NCBI GenBank assembly: GCA_013361095.1
Contig: JAATWA010000001.1
Coordinates: 1,227,001 to 1,291,000, forward strand
DNA from: Pseudanabaena biceps
GTDB lineage: Bacteria > Cyanobacteriota > Cyanobacteriia > Pseudanabaenales > Pseudanabaenaceae
Length of the DNA: 64,000 nt
Direction of reading: 5' to 3'
Made by a program: the position numbers and the translations under genes. The stretch's first letter is position 1. Every line of letters starts with the position of its first letter. Positions 16,123 through 23,747 of the stretch are shown here, piece after piece. A model generated the notes under the pieces. It saw only the letters and a list, made by a program, of their open reading frames with translations. It was not told where the DNA came from and made no database searches.

Positions 16123-17469
16123 CTGAGTACGCGAGTAGTTATCGTTCGTCACGGCGAAAGCAATTTTAATATCTTGAGCAAAATTCAAGGAAGAGGCAAT
16201 TACGATCGCCCAGAATTGCAGTCAGTTTTAACTGACAAAGGTAAGCAACAGGCTAAGCTGACGGGAAAAGCTTTAACAAACCTCAACATCGATGTTGCCT
16301 ATGCCAGCCCTTTAGTTAGAGCGCAGCAAACTGCCAAACTAATTCTGTCCGAAAATTCGCAACCTCCAGAATTATTTACTAATGATGGCTTACTAGAAAT
16401 CGACCTCAGCGAGTGGGAGTCAATGATAGCCAGTGATGTAAAAGCGCAATTTCCTGAAAAATACCAACTCTGGCAAGATGAACCAGACAAATTTCAATTA
16501 GGCGATCGCTACCCCATTGCTGATCTATTTGAACAAGCCAAATCTTTGTGGGCAGATATTTTAGCGCAGCACCAAAACAAGACAATTCTGCTAGTAGGGC
16601 ATAGTGGCATCAATCGGGCGCTAATTTGCTCCGCGATCGGCATTCCGATTAATCTTTACCACAAGATTCAACAAGTTAATTGCGCGATCACTGTCCTCAA
16701 TTTCCAAGAAGCGGCGATCAATAAAGGCGTACAGCTAGAATCGGTAAACCTTGCAAGCCACCTTATGGAAATATCAGGATCACCACTACCGCCGCTACGC
16801 AAAAATCATAATGGACCACGCCTCCTGCTAGTTCGTCATGGCGAAACTGAGTGGAATCGCCAAAAGCGTTTTCAAGGACAAATTGATGTTCCTCTCAATA
16901 ACAACGGTCATGCTCAAGCCCGCCGTGCTAGTGAGTTTTTAGCAAAAGTCAAAATTGACAAGGCTTTTAGTAGCCCTATGCTGCGTCCTAAAGATACCGC
17001 TTTAGAAATTTTAAGCAAGCATCCCCAGATCAAACTAGAGCTGTTTGACGAGCTTAAGGAAATCTCGCATGGTTTATGGGAAGGCAAATTTGAACATGAA
17101 ATCGAGGCTGAATTTTCTGGACAATTAGCGCTCTGGCAGACGCAGCCTGAGTCTATCCAAATGCCTGAAGGCGAGAATCTCCAAGAAGTATGGGATCGTG
17201 TCGCCAAGATTTGGCAAAAAATTGTCGATTCAGTTCCTGCTGGTGAGACCGCTTTAGTTGTCGCCCATGATGCCGTAAACAAAGCCATACTTTGTTTACT
17301 ATTTGACTTTACCCCTGAGCAATTCTGGGTATTTAAGCAAGGTAATGGCGGCGTAAGTGTGATTGATTATCCTGAAGGCTCAAAATCTCGTCCTATTTTG
17401 CAGTCTGGTAATATTACGACCCATCTTTCTGAAGGTATTCTCGATCGCACTGCCGCAGGAGCACTCTAA
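16123..17469 (+). CDS. Tandem histidine phosphatase (two phosphoglycerate-mutase-like domains)
   Basis: A 448-residue protein with two histidine phosphatase domains in a row. The first has VVIVRHGESNFN (about residues 5-16), the second LLLVRHGETEWNR near 233-245. Each has a late catalytic-His block (ILLVGHSGINRA and ALVVAHDAVNKA). The substrate is unknown; relatives act as phosphosugar, phosphoserine or alpha-ribazole-phosphate phosphatases. The first domain needs the RHG motif, which lies before the first ATG, GTG or TTG codon in frame. The best start is CTG at 16123 (CTG AGT ACG CGA), with Shine-Dalgarno GAGG ending eight bases before it. A TTG at 16174 would delete the catalytic motif. Confidence 0.85.
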   Translation: MSTRVVIVRHGESNFNILSKIQGRGNYDRPELQSVLTDKGKQQAKLTGKALTNLNIDVAYASPLVRAQQTAKLILSENSQPPELFTNDGLLEIDLSEWESMIASDVKAQFPEKYQLWQDEPDKFQLGDRYPIADLFEQAKSLWADILAQHQNKTILLVGHSGINRALICSAIGIPINLYHKIQQVNCAITVLNFQEAAINKGVQLESVNLASHLMEISGSPLPPLRKNHNGPRLLLVRHGETEWNRQKRFQGQIDVPLNNNGHAQARRASEFLAKVKIDKAFSSPMLRPKDTALEILSKHPQIKLELFDELKEISHGLWEGKFEHEIEAEFSGQLALWQTQPESIQMPEGENLQEVWDRVAKIWQKIVDSVPAGETALVVAHDAVNKAILCLLFDFTPEQFWVFKQGNGGVSVIDYPEGSKSRPILQSGNITTHLSEGILDRTAAGAL

Positions 17470-17548
17470 AGAGAGACGCATTTTCTGCTAATTTGGTGTA
17501 AAGGTTTTGTCTTAATATTTCGATTTAAAATTTCGGAGATTTAAAAAA

Positions 17549-17737
17549 GTGACTATTTTATTCCAACTATTGCTAGCAGCTTTTGTATTGTTTTCCTTTG
17601 TTTTGGTGATCGGCGTACCTGTTGCATATGCCTCGCCTAGTTCTTGGAATCAGTCTAAGCCTTTACTATTCCTTGGTTCTTTAATTTGGCTAGCCTTTGT
17701 CATCGTAATTGGTATTTTAAATTCCTTCGTTGCGTAG
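17549..17737 (+). CDS. psbZ: Photosystem II protein PsbZ (Ycf9)
   Basis: A 62-residue, two-helix subunit at the edge of photosystem II, near the CP43 antenna. Both hydrophobic segments are clear (about residues 3-26 and 38-61), separated by the conserved [10 protein letters not shown] loop. The length equals that of known PsbZ proteins. The start is GTG, preceded by CGGAG about 10 bases upstream. ribH follows about 215 bases later, but a very strong hairpin separates them. Confidence 0.95.
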   Translation: MTILFQLLLAAFVLFSFVLVIGVPVAYASPSSWNQSKPLLFLGSLIWLAFVIVIGILNSFVA

Positions 17738-17748
17738 GAATGAAAATT

Positions 17749-17809
17749 CAATAAGAAACAAAGCTATGGTGGCGGGCGAAGCCCGCCACCATAGCTTTGT
17801 TTCTTATTG
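17749..17809 (+). terminator. psbZ terminator palindrome
   Basis: Perfect 61-base palindrome with 29-bp arms from CAATAAGAAACAAAGCTATG, loop GAA. It starts 11 bases past the psbZ stop. CATAGGACAAAGCC follows, a flank also seen at other palindromes. Confidence 0.85.
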
Positions 17810-17952
17810 ACATAGGACAAAGCCAAAACGCAAGAGAGAGTGGCGACGCAATGCTCTCTTGTGTTTAATAGTCACTACAATTAGAAGTGCGTGGCTTTGC
17901 AGCGCACTTCTATAACTAAACAAATTTTTAACTAGATAAATAAAGTAATCCT

Positions 17953-18438
17953 ATGACTGTTTTTGAAGGTAGCTTTACCAATACAGATAGCTTGCGCTTT
18001 GCAATTATTACGGCTCGATTTAATGATCTGATTGTTGGTAAGCTTCTGCAAGGTTGTCAAGATTCACTGTTGCGTCATGGCGTAGATGTTTCCGAAAGTG
18101 GTAATCAAGTTGACTATGCATGGGTTCCTGGTAGTTTGGAAATTCCGATGGTAGCTAAAGAGTTAGCCGCTTCAGGACGATATGACGCAATGATTTGCTT
18201 GGGGGCTGTTATTCGTGGCGATACTCCCCATTTTGATTATGTAGCGAATGAGGTTTCTAAGGGTGTAGCGGCAGCCTCTTATCAGACAGGTGTACCGATT
18301 ATTTTTGGGGTATTGACGACGGATACGATGCAGCAAGCTCTGGAGAGAGCAGGCATCAAGAGTAATAAGGGTTGGGAATTTGGCATGAGTGCGATCGAGA
18401 TGGCAAACCTTATGCGTCAAATCCGTTCTAAGCCCTAA
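17953..18438 (+). CDS. ribH: 6,7-dimethyl-8-ribityllumazine synthase
   Basis: Penultimate step of riboflavin synthesis, condensing the ribityl-amino-uracil with the butanone phosphate. 161 residues, normal for the icosahedral enzyme. It carries [17 protein letters not shown] (residues 16-32), [14 protein letters not shown] (58-71) and [17 protein letters not shown] (84-100) with catalytic His93. It stands downstream of psbZ behind a terminator, so it probably has its own promoter in the AT-rich stretch just before the start. Confidence 0.97.
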   Translation: MTVFEGSFTNTDSLRFAIITARFNDLIVGKLLQGCQDSLLRHGVDVSESGNQVDYAWVPGSLEIPMVAKELAASGRYDAMICLGAVIRGDTPHFDYVANEVSKGVAAASYQTGVPIIFGVLTTDTMQQALERAGIKSNKGWEFGMSAIEMANLMRQIRSKP

Positions 18439-18445
18439 GTGGCTG

Positions 18446-18490
18446 AGCAATTAAAAAAGTCGGCACGGAGTGCCGACTTTTTTAATTGCT
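18446..18490. terminator. Bidirectional terminator between ribH and the Rrf2 gene
   Basis: AGCAATTAAAAAAGTCGGCA and complement with a CGGAG loop form a perfect 20-bp stem. It lies 8 bases past the ribH stop and overlaps the stop of the converging Rrf2 gene. Confidence 0.9.
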
Positions 18491-18932
18491 ACACAATAAA
18501 TCCTGCACTTTGCCCCTGTGAGGCTTGCCAACTGCGGGCATCGTAATACAAATCTTCCAGACAAATTCCGTATAAGGCATCTTTAAACTTACGATCAAGT
18601 CTTTGCCAGAGGGCAAATGTTACCCAATCAGAGGCAAGCTGTTCTTGCGGCTTGAGTCTTGGTAACGGATAGGGGTCTTCGCCCACGGCAGTTAGGATTT
18701 CACCTAAAGAGATGTTTTTGGGCGATCGCTTTAATTTATAGCCACCCTGCACCCCCCGAGTCGATTCAACTAGATCAGCTCTACGCAGGGCAATCAAGAT
18801 TTTTTCTAAATAGGGGGCAGGAATAGACTGGCGATCGCTAATTTCGCGGACAGAAACTGGTTTACGCTTTGCCCAAACCACTAGATCAAGCATTGCCTTA
18901 ACGCTGTAATGACCTTTGCGGGTGAGTTTCAT
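18489..18932 (-). CDS. Rrf2-family transcriptional regulator
   Basis: A 147-residue DNA-binding regulator. The winged helix-turn-helix covers about residues 5-80: YSVKAMLDLVVWA, SVREISDRQSIPAPYLEKIL, and GGYKLKRSPKNISLGEIL in the wing. Iron-sulfur Rrf2 proteins such as IscR carry three Cys near residues 92-104; this one lacks that cluster (a single Cys near 123), so it probably does not bind Fe-S in the IscR way. Its ATG overlaps the stop of the preceding small membrane gene (ATGA), so both are likely in one transcript. Confidence 0.88.
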   Translation of the reverse strand: MKLTRKGHYSVKAMLDLVVWAKRKPVSVREISDRQSIPAPYLEKILIALRRADLVESTRGVQGGYKLKRSPKNISLGEILTAVGEDPYPLPRLKPQEQLASDWVTFALWQRLDRKFKDALYGICLEDLYYDARSWQASQGQSAGFIV

Positions 18933-19129
18933 AACACCAAACCCAATAGATTAGAGGCAGCGGCAACCACCGTCTCTAATCCATTGGGTAAATTCCTAGA
19001 AAGATCAACTGGAGCAGGTAACATCTCGCCGCCCCGCCAGTCCAGAACTTGCACCAAAATCAAATAGCCCAATCCCAAAATTACGGCAACAATGCCTGTA
19101 AAAACTGATATCCACTGCGATCGCTGCAT
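18929..19129 (-). CDS. Small hypothetical membrane protein upstream of Rrf2
   Basis: A 66-residue protein with one membrane helix near residues 8-28 (FTGIVAVILGLGYLILVQVL) and a short C-terminal part (LETVVAAASNLLGLVL). I chose the ATG giving MQRSQW; a GTG ten codons earlier is possible. The four-base overlap with the Rrf2 start argues for co-translation. I do not recognise its function. Confidence 0.6.
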   Translation of the reverse strand: MQRSQWISVFTGIVAVILGLGYLILVQVLDWRGGEMLPAPVDLSRNLPNGLETVVAAASNLLGLVL

Positions 19130-19187
19130 ACTTTTATACTTAATTTTTCTGGTCACCAAACTAGTTTTCTAGATTTGATTTTCTTGC

Positions 19188-19394
19188 TTACAAGTCTTGA
19201 TCTGATAAATTTGCCTGTTTCATAAAATGCCTCAAAAGCCCAATTTTTAGAGATTTGTTGGCATGAATAGGTATAGAGATCTTATTGGCATTATCAAAAT
19301 GACCGTAAATGTGATGACTACCTTGAATTCTCAAGAGTACCCAACCTTTCCTCTCCAATATTTTAGCGAAGTCTTTGCCAGAAACTGATTTCAT
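19188..19394 (-). CDS. hicA: HicA-family toxin (mRNA interferase)
   Basis: 68 residues with the double-stranded RNA-binding-like HicA fold. The motif LLRIQGSHHIYGH holds the catalytic His (GSHH), followed by ISIPIHANKSLKIGLLRHFMKQA. HicA cleaves mRNA when not bound by HicB. It is encoded after hicB with the ATGA overlap typical of a coupled pair. The antitoxin-first order is a known variant of hic loci. Confidence 0.9.
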   Translation of the reverse strand: MKSVSGKDFAKILERKGWVLLRIQGSHHIYGHFDNANKISIPIHANKSLKIGLLRHFMKQANLSDQDL

Positions 19395-19600
19395 ACAGCA
19401 ATATCCACAACCCTAATATTGCTCTGATTTGCAAATAGCTGGGTATCAACATCTACGCACAAGCATCCTTCAACTGCCTCATATAAGTTTTGGAGAAGTT
19501 CTTCAAACGTATCACCTTGGGTTGCACATCCAGCGATCGCTGGAACTTCAGCCCAGTAACCACCTTCTTCGGCTTCGTGAATAACGACTTTAAGTTTCAT
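19391..19600 (-). CDS. hicB: HicB-family antitoxin
   Basis: 69 residues of the partial RNase H-like HicB fold: KVVIHEAEEGGYWAEVPAIAGCATQGDTFEELLQNLYEAVEGCL. This is the common short HicB without an obvious C-terminal DNA-binding helix-turn-helix. Repression of its own promoter is therefore not evident from sequence. It precedes and overlaps hicA. Confidence 0.9.
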   Translation of the reverse strand: MKLKVVIHEAEEGGYWAEVPAIAGCATQGDTFEELLQNLYEAVEGCLCVDVDTQLFANQSNIRVVDIAV

Positions 19601-20119
19601 TTAATTTTTGTCTGCAATGGTTTGAATTATTTTGGTCTTACAGCCTGTTGATGCTTTAAGTAGTACAAAGAAGTTTTTGAAAGCGCGGCGGAGCCGCGCT
19701 TTCAAAAACTTCTTTGGGTTTTAATTTAGCGCAAAGCGCTGTAATCTTAGTTTCTTAATGGTCGGTGATTAATTAATGCTGACGAAATGGCTCAGCTTAC
19801 TATAAAAGGCTGTTTTTGATAGCTTAACCACGCTCCTTAAAATGACCGAGCCATTCCTGCTGTACAAGGTAATTCAGTTAAAGCTTACGCTGGTCAGCAC
19901 GGCTCCAAACTTTAGGTTTTGGGAACCCTTCACGCCATGTGAAATCTTCCCCCCAAAGTTTAAGCACGCAACAAGATATTTAAATAAAAACAAGCCAAAA
20001 GTCTCAGCAGTTCTGTGGATTCGCAAAAATGTACAGACTAACTGATATCATCCCTTTTGAAATATCTTTACTGTTCATATCTAGGACAAACCTATATTAA
20101 CAAAAGCGCTATTTCGGTA
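19601..20119. other. Gene-poor interval upstream of the sigma operon
   Basis: It contains one complete family A element (19638-19744). The rest shows no supportable gene. A 67-codon open frame near 19.84-20.05 kb has skewed composition and no ribosome site, and I do not accept it. Confidence 0.5.
19638..19744 (+). repeat. Family A palindromic element, complete 107-base copy
   Basis: Left end TTACAGCCTGTTGATGC, TTTAAGTAGTACAAAG, a 49-base palindrome (19667-19715) centred on GGCGGAGCC, then GGGTTTTAATTTAGCG and right end CAAAGCGCTGTAA. Compared with the copy at 12541-12647, the palindrome arms differ at several positions, with matching changes in both arms. Confidence 0.82.
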
Positions 20120-20149
20120 GGAACAAACTTTTTTAATTATCCGTCCTGA
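20120..20149 (+). promoter_or_regulatory. Candidate ECF-type promoter of the sigma operon
   Basis: GGAACAA and GTCCTGA are separated by 16 bases. This resembles the sigma-E class of ECF promoters (GGAAC...16...GTC). It lies about 90 bases before the sigma gene, where autoregulation would be expected. Inference from motif and position only. Confidence 0.4.
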
Positions 20150-20241
20150 AACTTGAGCATAGAGGCATAGACATCCTAAGTTTAATTTCTTTGGTGATCT
20201 TCATCTAGCTCAAACTCAAGTTCAGTAGGAGCGAGTAATTG

Positions 20242-20901
20242 ATGAGTTATAGCCTATCTTGGTCAACCAGCATCGGGGGGTACAGTCCCTCCAACTCCGT
20301 GTCCGTTGATAAGCTCCCCATCGTTGAATTAGTGCAACTATGCCAAACTGAAGCGCAAACTAATCGATCTGCGTTTGCAGAATTAATGCGACGTAATCAG
20401 TCCTATGTCGATCAAGTTTTGTATAAGCTCGCTCCTGATTGGCAAGATCGCGCTGACTTGGCTCAAGAAGTATGGTTGCGTGTATATCGCAATATCAAGC
20501 GTTTGCAAGAGCCTGAAAAATTTCGCGGATGGCTGAGTCGGATCGCCACTAACCTGTTTTATGACGAGTTGCGTAAGCGCAAACGAGTTGGTAGCTCTGT
20601 TTCCCTTGATGCGCCGTTTATGTCTGGCGATGGCGATGAAATGACTTGGGACTTGCCTAGCTCGGCTCCTAGTCCTATTGATAATATGTCTACGCAGGAG
20701 TTTTATGAACAACTCCGCGCCGCCATTAAAGATTTACCTGCGAGTTTCAGAGAAACTATTGTCTTGAGAGAGATTCAGGGTTTATCTTATGAAGAGATTT
20801 CTGAATTGACAGGTGTATCCCTTGGCACAGTAAAATCACGGATAGCCAGAGCAAGACTAAAGCTACAAGCCCAGTTACAACCCTATTTGTCTAATATATA
20901 A
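20242..20901 (+). CDS. ECF-like sigma factor (SigG-type)
   Basis: About 219 residues. Region 2 lies near residues 42-110 (FAELMRRNQSYVDQVLYKLAPDWQDRADLAQEVWLRVYRNI...FRGWLSRIATNLFYDELRKRKR). Region 4 lies near 160-215 with a clear helix-turn-helix (LSYEEISELTGVSLGTVKSRIARARLKL). There is no region 1 or 3, so it belongs to the alternative ECF group; cyanobacterial SigG is the nearest match from memory. ATG 20242 is preferred over a TTG three bases earlier because AGGAG lies ten bases upstream. It is followed 19 bases later by its probable anti-sigma gene, then by a Deg protease. Confidence 0.88.
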   Translation: MSYSLSWSTSIGGYSPSNSVSVDKLPIVELVQLCQTEAQTNRSAFAELMRRNQSYVDQVLYKLAPDWQDRADLAQEVWLRVYRNIKRLQEPEKFRGWLSRIATNLFYDELRKRKRVGSSVSLDAPFMSGDGDEMTWDLPSSAPSPIDNMSTQEFYEQLRAAIKDLPASFRETIVLREIQGLSYEEISELTGVSLGTVKSRIARARLKLQAQLQPYLSNI

Positions 20902-20920
20902 TCAGGGGCGTATACAAATC

Positions 20921-21409
20921 ATGAGTGCTAACCAAATCTTTGATAATTTTATGACTACTTCAGAAGAGCGCTTTGAACTACTAAGTGCTTATATTGACTG
21001 TGAAGTAAATGAAGCTGAAGAGCAGCTTGTTGAGCAATGGCTGTCCGATGATGTGGATTTTCGTCGCCTCTATCAACAACAACTTAAGCTGCGTCAATTA
21101 CTAATTGATCTACCTGTACCATTACCCGCCAACTCCTCGATTAAGGCGGAAACTGAGGTAATGATTAGTAATGTCCTTAGTGAGATTGACAAGCGATCGC
21201 AGCGTCGTAAGTGGAAATTAGCAGGTCTTGGAGTTGCCGCAGCCACGATGATTGGTATTCTCGGTTCTATACTCTCACCTAGTCCCAATCAACAATTTAG
21301 TCCTGTTGCTAACAGCTTAAGACCCTCTAAGCCAGTTGCTGAAGAATCCGTTCTTATTGCTATGGAAGAACCACTTGTACCTGTACCAAAATCAATGAGT
21401 ACTAAGTGA
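20921..21409 (+). CDS. Putative membrane anti-sigma factor
   Basis: 162 residues. The N-terminal half resembles an anti-sigma domain (ERFELLSAYIDCEVNEAEEQLVEQWLSDD, with LRQLLIDLPVPLP after it). A single membrane helix lies near residues 106-124 (LAGLGVAAATMIGILGSIL), with a periplasmic or lumenal tail. The HXXXCXXC zinc motif of many anti-sigma factors is absent, as in RseA. Its position directly after the sigma gene, and before a Deg protease, suggests release by regulated proteolysis. Confidence 0.75.
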   Translation: MSANQIFDNFMTTSEERFELLSAYIDCEVNEAEEQLVEQWLSDDVDFRRLYQQQLKLRQLLIDLPVPLPANSSIKAETEVMISNVLSEIDKRSQRRKWKLAGLGVAAATMIGILGSILSPSPNQQFSPVANSLRPSKPVAEESVLIAMEEPLVPVPKSMSTK

Positions 21410-21533
21410 TTCTTTGCTAAGAATATCGCAAGCAATTTTTAAACCCTAATGGCGGTTTTCCGTCTGTTGGTAAACCATCAAACTATTAAAAATATTTTGT
21501 AAAATCTAGACATTATCGGTCGCGGAAATAGCT

Positions 21534-22763
21534 ATGAGAGAACCTAATAAAAAATCTCGTTACAAGCAACCTTTGATTTATGCATCAATGCTACTACTGG
21601 GTGTGATTTTAGGCGCTTGGGCAGTTGTGTCAGGAGTGCGATCGCCAAATGTGACCGCAATTACACCTCTACCTCAAGTCGCTTCAATCTCTCCAGCGAT
21701 CGCACAGGATGATCGAAATAAATCGATTGCGGTTCCTCGCAATTATGTGGTTGATGCTGTCAATCGCACTGGGCCAGCCGTAGTTCGTATTAACGCTTCA
21801 CGTACAGTTGCCACAAATCCCCAAATCCCTGAAGCTTTTTTAGAAGATCCGATGTTCCGTCAGTTTTTTGGCGATCAATTACAACGGATGCCTAAGGAAC
21901 GGGTCGAGCGTGGTACTGGCTCTGGATTTATCATCAATAAAGAGGGCGACATTATTACCAATGCTCACGTTGTTAGTGGTGCAGATAAGGTAACAGTTAT
22001 CCTCAAAGATGGTCGCCAAATTGAGGGTAAGGTCATTGGTAGCGATGAGCTAACTGATATTGCAGTCGTTCAAGTCCAGTCTGACAACTTGCCCATAGTC
22101 AGCCTTGGCAGCTCTCAAAACTTACAACCCGGAGACTGGGCGATCGCGATCGGTAATCCGCTAGGCTTAGATAACACTGTCACCGCAGGTATTATCAGTG
22201 CGATCGGTCGCAAAAGTGGACAAATTGGTGTTGACAAGCGCGTGAGCTTCATTCAAACCGACGCAGCGATTAACCCTGGTAACTCTGGCGGTCCTTTGCT
22301 CAATCAATCTGGTGAAGTGATTGGCGTAAATACAGCGATTATTCAAGGCGCTCAGGGACTAGGCTTTTCAATTCCAATTGAGACTGCTCAGCGGATATCC
22401 AAACAATTGATCCAGAATGGCAAAGTTAGCCGTTCTTATCTTGGTATCCAGATGATAACGCTAAATCCAAACGTCAAGAGTCAAGTTAACCAAGATCGCG
22501 AATTCGGTATTCAGATTGCCGAAGAAAAAGGTGTACTGATTACTAAAGTAGTTGATTCTTCACCTGCGGCAAAAGCAGGAGCTAAGCGCGGTGATGTCAT
22601 CATCAAGTTTGATAATCAAGAAATTTTGTCAGCAGATCAAGTTACTCAACTGGTAGAAGATCGTTCAGTTGGCGACAAAATCCAAATGGAAGTTCGCCGC
22701 AACGGTCAAGTAGTTACACTTAATTTTCAAACTGAGCAATTTCCTCAGAAGTTTCCCGAATAA
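21534..22763 (+). CDS. HtrA/Deg-type serine protease with PDZ domain
   Basis: A 409-residue trypsin-like protease for misfolded exported or membrane proteins. An N-terminal signal/anchor lies near residues 12-35. The catalytic triad is His145 (ITNAHVV), Asp175 (DELTDIAVV) and Ser251 (NPGNSGGPL). One PDZ domain lies at about 305-400 (GVLITKVVDSSPAAKAGAKRGDVIIKFD). It corresponds to the HhoA/HhoB/HtrA group of cyanobacteria; I cannot tell which paralogue. It follows the sigma/anti-sigma pair by about 120 bases, which parallels the sigma-E/RseA/DegP envelope stress system of enterobacteria. Confidence 0.95.
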   Translation: MREPNKKSRYKQPLIYASMLLLGVILGAWAVVSGVRSPNVTAITPLPQVASISPAIAQDDRNKSIAVPRNYVVDAVNRTGPAVVRINASRTVATNPQIPEAFLEDPMFRQFFGDQLQRMPKERVERGTGSGFIINKEGDIITNAHVVSGADKVTVILKDGRQIEGKVIGSDELTDIAVVQVQSDNLPIVSLGSSQNLQPGDWAIAIGNPLGLDNTVTAGIISAIGRKSGQIGVDKRVSFIQTDAAINPGNSGGPLLNQSGEVIGVNTAIIQGAQGLGFSIPIETAQRISKQLIQNGKVSRSYLGIQMITLNPNVKSQVNQDREFGIQIAEEKGVLITKVVDSSPAAKAGAKRGDVIIKFDNQEILSADQVTQLVEDRSVGDKIQMEVRRNGQVVTLNFQTEQFPQKFPE

Positions 22764-22792
22764 ACTGTAGATACTTCATTGAAGAAAAATCA

Positions 22793-22842
22793 AACCCAAA
22801 AAATGTGAGGCGGCGCTTCGCGCCGCCTCACATTTTTTGGGT
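22793..22842 (+). terminator. Deg protease terminator palindrome
   Basis: Near-perfect palindrome with arms of about 23 bp from AACCCAAAAAATGTGAGGCG, meeting at GCGC-TTC-GCGC, 30 bases past the stop. Right flank CCTAACAGGAATGGCAATAGC recurs near 44.3 kb. Confidence 0.8.
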
Positions 22843-22888
22843 CTTAGTCCTAACAGGAATGGCAATAGCTATATAACACTTAATTTTT

Positions 22889-22923
22889 AAAGAATTGCGG
22901 CGTAATGCGCCGCAATTCTTTTT
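22889..22923. terminator. Second hairpin with T run
   Basis: AAAGAATTGCGGCG-TAAT-GCGCCGCAATTCTTT followed by more T residues. A back-up terminator after the Deg gene is likely. Confidence 0.65.
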
Positions 22924-23022
22924 TTAGCCATAGCAATGTGTTGGATGACAAACCAAAATGATATGATGTGCCAAACTTCTTTAGCCATTATTTAAGGTCG
23001 TTGAGAACATTAGGTCAAAGCT

Positions 23023-23343
23023 ATGGCAGATAACTCAGGTAACTTTTGGGGAGGTTTTCTCTTCGGCGCTTTAGTTGGCGGTACGGTTGGCGCTTTGGTG
23101 GCAATTAAGCTAACTGAGCCAGAAGACGACATCCTAGATCGTCGTCGTGCTGGTGGAGAGCCAACACTTGATAAACCTCAGACTTCTAATGAATTTGCGC
23201 GGCGTAACCTCGAAAAGAAGATTGCACAGCTCAACGCCGCGATCGACTCTGTAAGCCAAGAGCTAGTTGTGGCTGAGGATAAAAATGGTCGCAAAAAAGC
23301 ATCAACCGAGTCATTTCGAGCTAATAGCTCTGATGACAAATAA
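23023..23343 (+). CDS. YtxH-like small membrane protein
   Basis: 106 residues. A glycine-rich hydrophobic segment lies near residues 8-30 (FWGGFLFGALVGGTVGALVAIKL) with GxxxG spacing, then an acidic and basic soluble tail with a predicted coiled coil (NLEKKIAQLNAAIDSVSQELV). Such YtxH-type proteins are common and of unclear role. It stands about 90 bases before the YggT gene, in the same direction. Confidence 0.8.
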   Translation: MADNSGNFWGGFLFGALVGGTVGALVAIKLTEPEDDILDRRRAGGEPTLDKPQTSNEFARRNLEKKIAQLNAAIDSVSQELVVAEDKNGRKKASTESFRANSSDDK

Positions 23344-23435
23344 AAATCGCTATCCCTGATGTTTATGCTATTCAGTAGAATAGTATCTAATCGGTTTCTA
23401 AAGTTTTTAATACCCTCCACAACCCCAAAATTCTT

Positions 23436-23711
23436 ATGGCAGTTATCCTCGGTACATTTAGCTCATTTATCTCAATTTACTTAGGTTTGCTATTTATTCG
23501 CGTCCTGCTCACTTGGTTCCCCAATATTGAGTGGTACAAACAACCTTTTGCCGCCTTGAGCCAGATCACTGATCCTTATCTCAACTTATTTCGCTCGATT
23601 ATTCCTCCTTTGGGCGGGATGGACTTTTCCCCCATGTTGGCATTCCTTGCCCTTAGTTTCTTGCAAAGAGCGCTAGCACCGTTAGCGGCAAGCGCGAGTA
23701 TGGGCTTTTAA
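23436..23711 (+). CDS. YggT family membrane protein
   Basis: 91 residues with two membrane segments, about 5-25 and 65-85. The family motif FPNIEWYKQPFAALSQITDPYLNLFRSIIPPLGGMDFSPM fills the middle. Cyanobacterial and plastid YggT relatives (YCF19/CCB3 type) have been linked to cytochrome b6 maturation or thylakoid/cell-division organisation; which applies here is not visible. fabI follows 36 bases later. Confidence 0.9.
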   Translation: MAVILGTFSSFISIYLGLLFIRVLLTWFPNIEWYKQPFAALSQITDPYLNLFRSIIPPLGGMDFSPMLAFLALSFLQRALAPLAASASMGF

Positions 23712-23747
23712 GCTAAGCTTGTTTTTGGTTTACGTTAGGACATATAC

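Noticed and set aside
19842..20045. 67-codon open frame before the sigma operon
   Set aside because: No ribosome site, no recognisable motif, unusual composition; probably chance.
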